Positions 1 through 4,500 of a stretch of 7,651 bases of DNA are shown here, piece by piece. Source of the stretch: Bacilli bacterium (GTDB lineage: Bacteria; Bacillota_I; Bacilli_A; RF39; UBA660); contig JAIKYM010000016.1 of NCBI GenBank assembly GCA_024683115.1, forward strand, positions 1 through 7,651, written 5' to 3'. Under the pieces are notes generated by a model that saw only the letters and a list, made by a program, of their open reading frames with translations, searched no databases and was not told the origin of the DNA. Position 1 is the first letter of the stretch. Each line of letters begins with the position of its first letter. The position numbers were made by a program, and so were the translations under genes.

Positions 1-1503
1 GTTATGAACAATTCCACATTATCAGGTGGAAATGGAATAATAACAGATGTAAGACAAGATATAACATTTAGTAATTCAAGTACAAATGTTGGATCATATG
101 GTATAAGAGTTAACCAAGGAAATGGAACAATAACTATTTCAGATTCTAGTATCAAATCTAATAGTGTTGGTGTTGAACTTAATAGTGCTTCAAATACTTT
201 AACTATTACTAATACAGAATTTAATACAAGTTCAACTTCTATTAATTCTTCTGGAACATTAAATGAAATAGAAATTACTCATAGTAATATTAAGTCTAAT
301 GGAACAGCGGTTAATACAAGTGGAACAAGTAATACTATTGTTTCAGAGTATAACAATATTAATGCAAGTACTGGTTATACAATATCAGGTGCTAATAGTA
401 TAGTTACAATAGATAACAATACTATTACTGCAGGTACTACAGGTATTAATATGATTGGTGGAAGTATAACATCAACAATAACAAATAATGATATTACTTC
501 ATCAGGAACTGGTATTAGTAGTACAGGTAATAGTTGTATATCTACTGTTAACAATAATGAAATTACAGCAAATGGTGTTGGTATTAATCATCGTGGTACA
601 TCAAATACTATGAATATTGATGATTTAACACTTGAAGCTAAAGGTAATGGTATTTATCATACTGGTGATAGTAGTTCATTAATAATAAAGAATAGTGAAA
701 TTACATCAACTGGTGCTACAGGTATTATGGATGATTCTTCTACTAATACAAGTACTAAAGCAACTTTAACTATGACTAATACAAATGTTACTGGTGCAAC
801 ATATGGTGTTTACTTATATTATTGTGATTCTACAATTACTGGTGGTGAGATTAAGACAACATCTAAGTCAAAAGATAATTATGCTATGGCTTCTATGGAC
901 TGGGCTTATGCGACAGTTACTGATACTGTATTTACTGCAGAAAAAGCTTCAGGCTTAAGAAGTAATGGTAGATTTAATTTAAATAATGTATCTGTATATG
1001 CTGGTAATGATAATGCTTATGGTGTTTATGCCGACTATATAATATTAAATATTAATAACTCGACTATTGAAGCACCTGGACCTTATGCATATGGTGTATA
1101 TTCAGATAATTCTACAGGTGTTGAATCTATAATTAATCTTAACAGTGGTTCAATTACATCTGGTTACATTGGAATAGGATTACATAATTCTAAATCTCAA
1201 ACTCGTTCACTTACAGTTTTAGATGGTATTGTTAAAGGTGAAGTTTATGGTGTTTATCAAACACAAAACTACACTACAACAATTGGTGATGTAAATGAAC
1301 AAGTTGATATTTATAATCCAAATATTTCTGGTGGTTTATATGGTGTATATACTACATCAGGAACAACTTCATTCTATTCAGGTAGATTAAAAGGTGGAGT
1401 TAAAGCTTACAATGGAATTATAAATAATATTAAAGATGGTTATGAAATCTTTGAGGATAGAGAAGAAATGTTAGAGTATCAAAAAGGTATTAGAACATTA
1501 AGT
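1..1503 (+). repeat. Beta-helix region 1 (degenerate ~23-residue / 69-bp rungs) with end cap
   Basis: Residues 1-500 of the giant protein. Rungs of hydrophobic-polar alternation plus Asn/Ser/Gly turns repeat with a clear period: units beginning at residues 41, 64, 87 and 110 are each 23 residues long, and less regular rungs continue to about residue 250. Beyond that, a recurrent YGVY-type strand (for example at 267-270, in PYAYGVYSDN, in EVYGVYQTQN and at 446-449) marks later coils. This is the pattern of right-handed parallel beta-helices of the pectate-lyase/adhesin kind; no polysaccharide-lyase active site could be picked out. Residues 455-500 form a different sequence (FYSGRLKG, then DGYEIFED) that I interpret as a C-terminal cap. 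The helix is cut at its N-terminal side by the window edge. Fold assignment rests on repeat pattern only. Confidence 0.75.
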
Positions 1504-4500
1504 ACTACTTCTGTATCAGCAGAAGCTGTATCAAAAGCAGCTAAAACTGGAAATGGATATGCTAAGATTACATATAATCAACATAACAATACTCAAACTT
1601 CAGAAACAAATTATACAATTGTTGATGAAATAGGTAGTAGTAATAGTAGTGGTAATGTCAGTGTTAAATATGATTTTGATTATACTGGTAGTTATCAAGA
1701 ATTCACTGCACCATATACAGGTAGATATACTGTTGAAGCTTGGGGAGCATCCGGTGGAGATGGAGATAGTACTTATGTAGGTGGAAAAGGTGGTTATACT
1801 TCTGGAACTATTGATTTAACAAAAGGAACAAAATTATACATATATGTCGGTGGTGCTGGAACTACTAATGGAAGTAGTGGAGCTGCCGTTGGTAGCAACT
1901 GGACTAGTACAAGATATTTACCAGCTGCTGGTGGTTATAATGGTGGTGGAACATCAGGTAACCAAGGTATATATAATGGTTCTGGTGGTGGAGCTACTGA
2001 TGTTAGACTTGTAAGTGGAAATTATAATGACTTTGACAGTTTAAAATCAAGAATTATGGTTGCTGCTGGTGGTGGCGGTGGAGCTCACTATGACAGTAGT
2101 ACTAATGCTGGTAATGGAGGATCAGCCGGTGGATTAAATGGTTATGATGGCGAAGGACCAGTTGTTTCTGGATGGAGTAGAATCGGTGGTGGAGCCGCAC
2201 AAAATACAACAGGATATGACAAAGGTGAAGTATTAGCTGGATTTGGTCAAGGCGGATCAACTAATGAAGCATTTAGAGTAACTGGTGGTGGTGGCGGAGG
2301 CTACTACGGTGGATCTGCTGGTGGTGATTACGGAGCCGGAGGTGGCGGTGGATCATCATTTATATCTGGTAAAGAAGGCTGCAATGCTATTTCAAATCAA
2401 TCAACTGATTCATCTATAGTTCATACTGGTCAACCAAATCATTATAGTGGTAAAGTATTTACTGATACTCAAATGATTGATGGTATGGGGTATGTATGGA
2501 CAAGCTCAAAAGGCGAATATGTTGGACAAATTCAACCTGACGGTTCATCTTCTAATGGACATTCAGGTAATGGTCATGCAAGAATAACTCTTACTAATAT
2601 TAGTTCGGCATCTTCTAATAATAGTAATTCTAGTTTGGTATATACTTATAACTACACTGGACAAGAAGAAATATTTACACCAACTATTCCAGGAACTTAT
2701 CAAATAGAAGTATGGGGTGCACAAGGTGGTACTGCATATAGTGATTCACAAGGTCTTGGTGGATATGGTGGATATTCAGTTGGTAAAGTAACATTAGGAC
2801 AAAATGATAAATTATACATTAATGTAGGTGGTCAAGGACAATTTGCATCATCTAAAAATACAGATTATGCTGGTGGTTACAATGGTGGCGGTAATGCTTA
2901 CTATTGGTATGATGAAACTACATATAATGGAAGTGGTGGTGGAGCAACTTCAGTTGCTAAGAAGTCTGGCTTACTATCAACACTTGAAAATTCAAAAGAC
3001 AAAGTTCTTATCGTTGCCGGTGGTGGTGGCGGTGGAGCTTCTGATGGAATTTCTTATGCACAAGGTGGTACTGGCGGTGGCTACGTCGGTGGTGCTGGTG
3101 ACATGCCTCCAAATGGTGACGGTTCAACTGGTTTAGGTGGAACACAAACTGAAGGAGGAAGTTATAATCATTACATGAGAGCTGTTCCAAATCAAGGTTC
3201 ATTTGGTTTAGGTGGTTCTTCAGCATTAACTAATGTATCTGGATACGGCGGTGGCACTGGTGCTGGCGGTGGCTGGTACGGTGGTGGAGCCGGTGGTGTC
3301 TGGGGTGGAGCCGGTGGTGGTTCTGGTTATATCGGAAATGAATTATTATCTGATAAACACATGTACTGCTATAACTGCTCAATCTCTAGTGAAACAGCTA
3401 CTAAGACTTTATCTAATGGATATGATTCATGTCATTCGAGTGATCCTACAAATGATTGTGCAAAAGAAGGTAATGGTTATGTTAAGATAACTTATATTGA
3501 AACAGAATATGAATATGAATACACTGGTGATGAACAAGTATTTAATGTACCAATAAGTGGTACATATGAAATAGAAGCTTGGGGTGCCCAAGGAGGAAGT
3601 TTATCTGGTTATCACGGTGGTTACGGTGGATATGCAACTGGTAGTATATATTTAATAGCTAATGAAAAACTATTTATGAATATTGGTGGTGCTGGTAAAG
3701 GTGCTACTGGACAAGGTCAATCACTAGTTGGTGGATACAACGGTGGTGGGTATGTTGTCGGTAATGGTTCAGTTAATCATATGACTGGTTCTGGTGGTGG
3801 TGCAACTCACATTGCTACAAGAACAGGATTATTATCTGAATTAGAAAATGATAGAGATAAAATAATCATTGTTGCTGGTGGTGGCGGTGGTGCTAGAGAT
3901 CAAGTCAACCATGTTACTGCTGCAAGATGGGGATATGGTGGATCCGGAGGAGGATTCATGAGTTCTGGAGCATATTCAAACTATAATACTAATACATCTA
4001 CTCAACAAACATATTGTATTTCAAGTCAAACATACGGTTATAGATTCGGACAAGGCGAAGATGCTAATGGTAATGCTGCCGGTGGTGGTGGTTACCTAGG
4101 TGGATTCTCTGGAGCTTCTGGAGGTGGCTATCAAGGATATGGTGAATGTGGATATTATCTAGGTTCTGGATCTGGTGGTTCAGGATATATTGGAAATTCA
4201 CAATTAGAAAACAAGAAGATGGCATGCTATAACTGTACTGAATCTGAAGATGAAGATACTAAGACAATTTCTAATGAATGTAGTAATAGTACTCCTGAAT
4301 CTGATTGTTCAAAACAAGGTAATGGTGCTATTAAGATTAAACTAAAAGAAATTGCTCAACAAATTATTATTTCTTTATCAACAAACTATGGTGTCATTGA
4401 AAATGATTACTTAATATATAGTTCACGTCAACCTTTAGGAGATATTGCTCCTCCTGTAATTGATCAAGACGACTTGTTATTTGAAGGTTGGTATTTAGAT

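Noticed and set aside
4..6. ATG at base 4 as the true start of the giant gene
   Set aside because: The preceding codon (GTT) is in frame and open, no ribosome binding site can be seen, and the following residues are mid-beta-helix sequence without a signal peptide.
121..900. CRISPR array or other direct DNA repeat array
   Set aside because: The 69-bp periodicity is a protein-level rung pattern; the DNA units are degenerate and there are no identical repeats with unique spacers.
1..1503. Polysaccharide lyase or other enzyme in the beta-helix
   Set aside because: The rungs are regular and rich in Ser/Thr/Asn, with no clustered catalytic Asp/Arg/Lys motif of pectate lyases or related enzymes.
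2828..3490. Shorter + strand open frames inside glycine-rich domain 2
   Set aside because: They are shifted readings of GGT/GGA repeats giving Val/Leu/Met-rich strings; no ribosome binding site or recognisable protein supports them.
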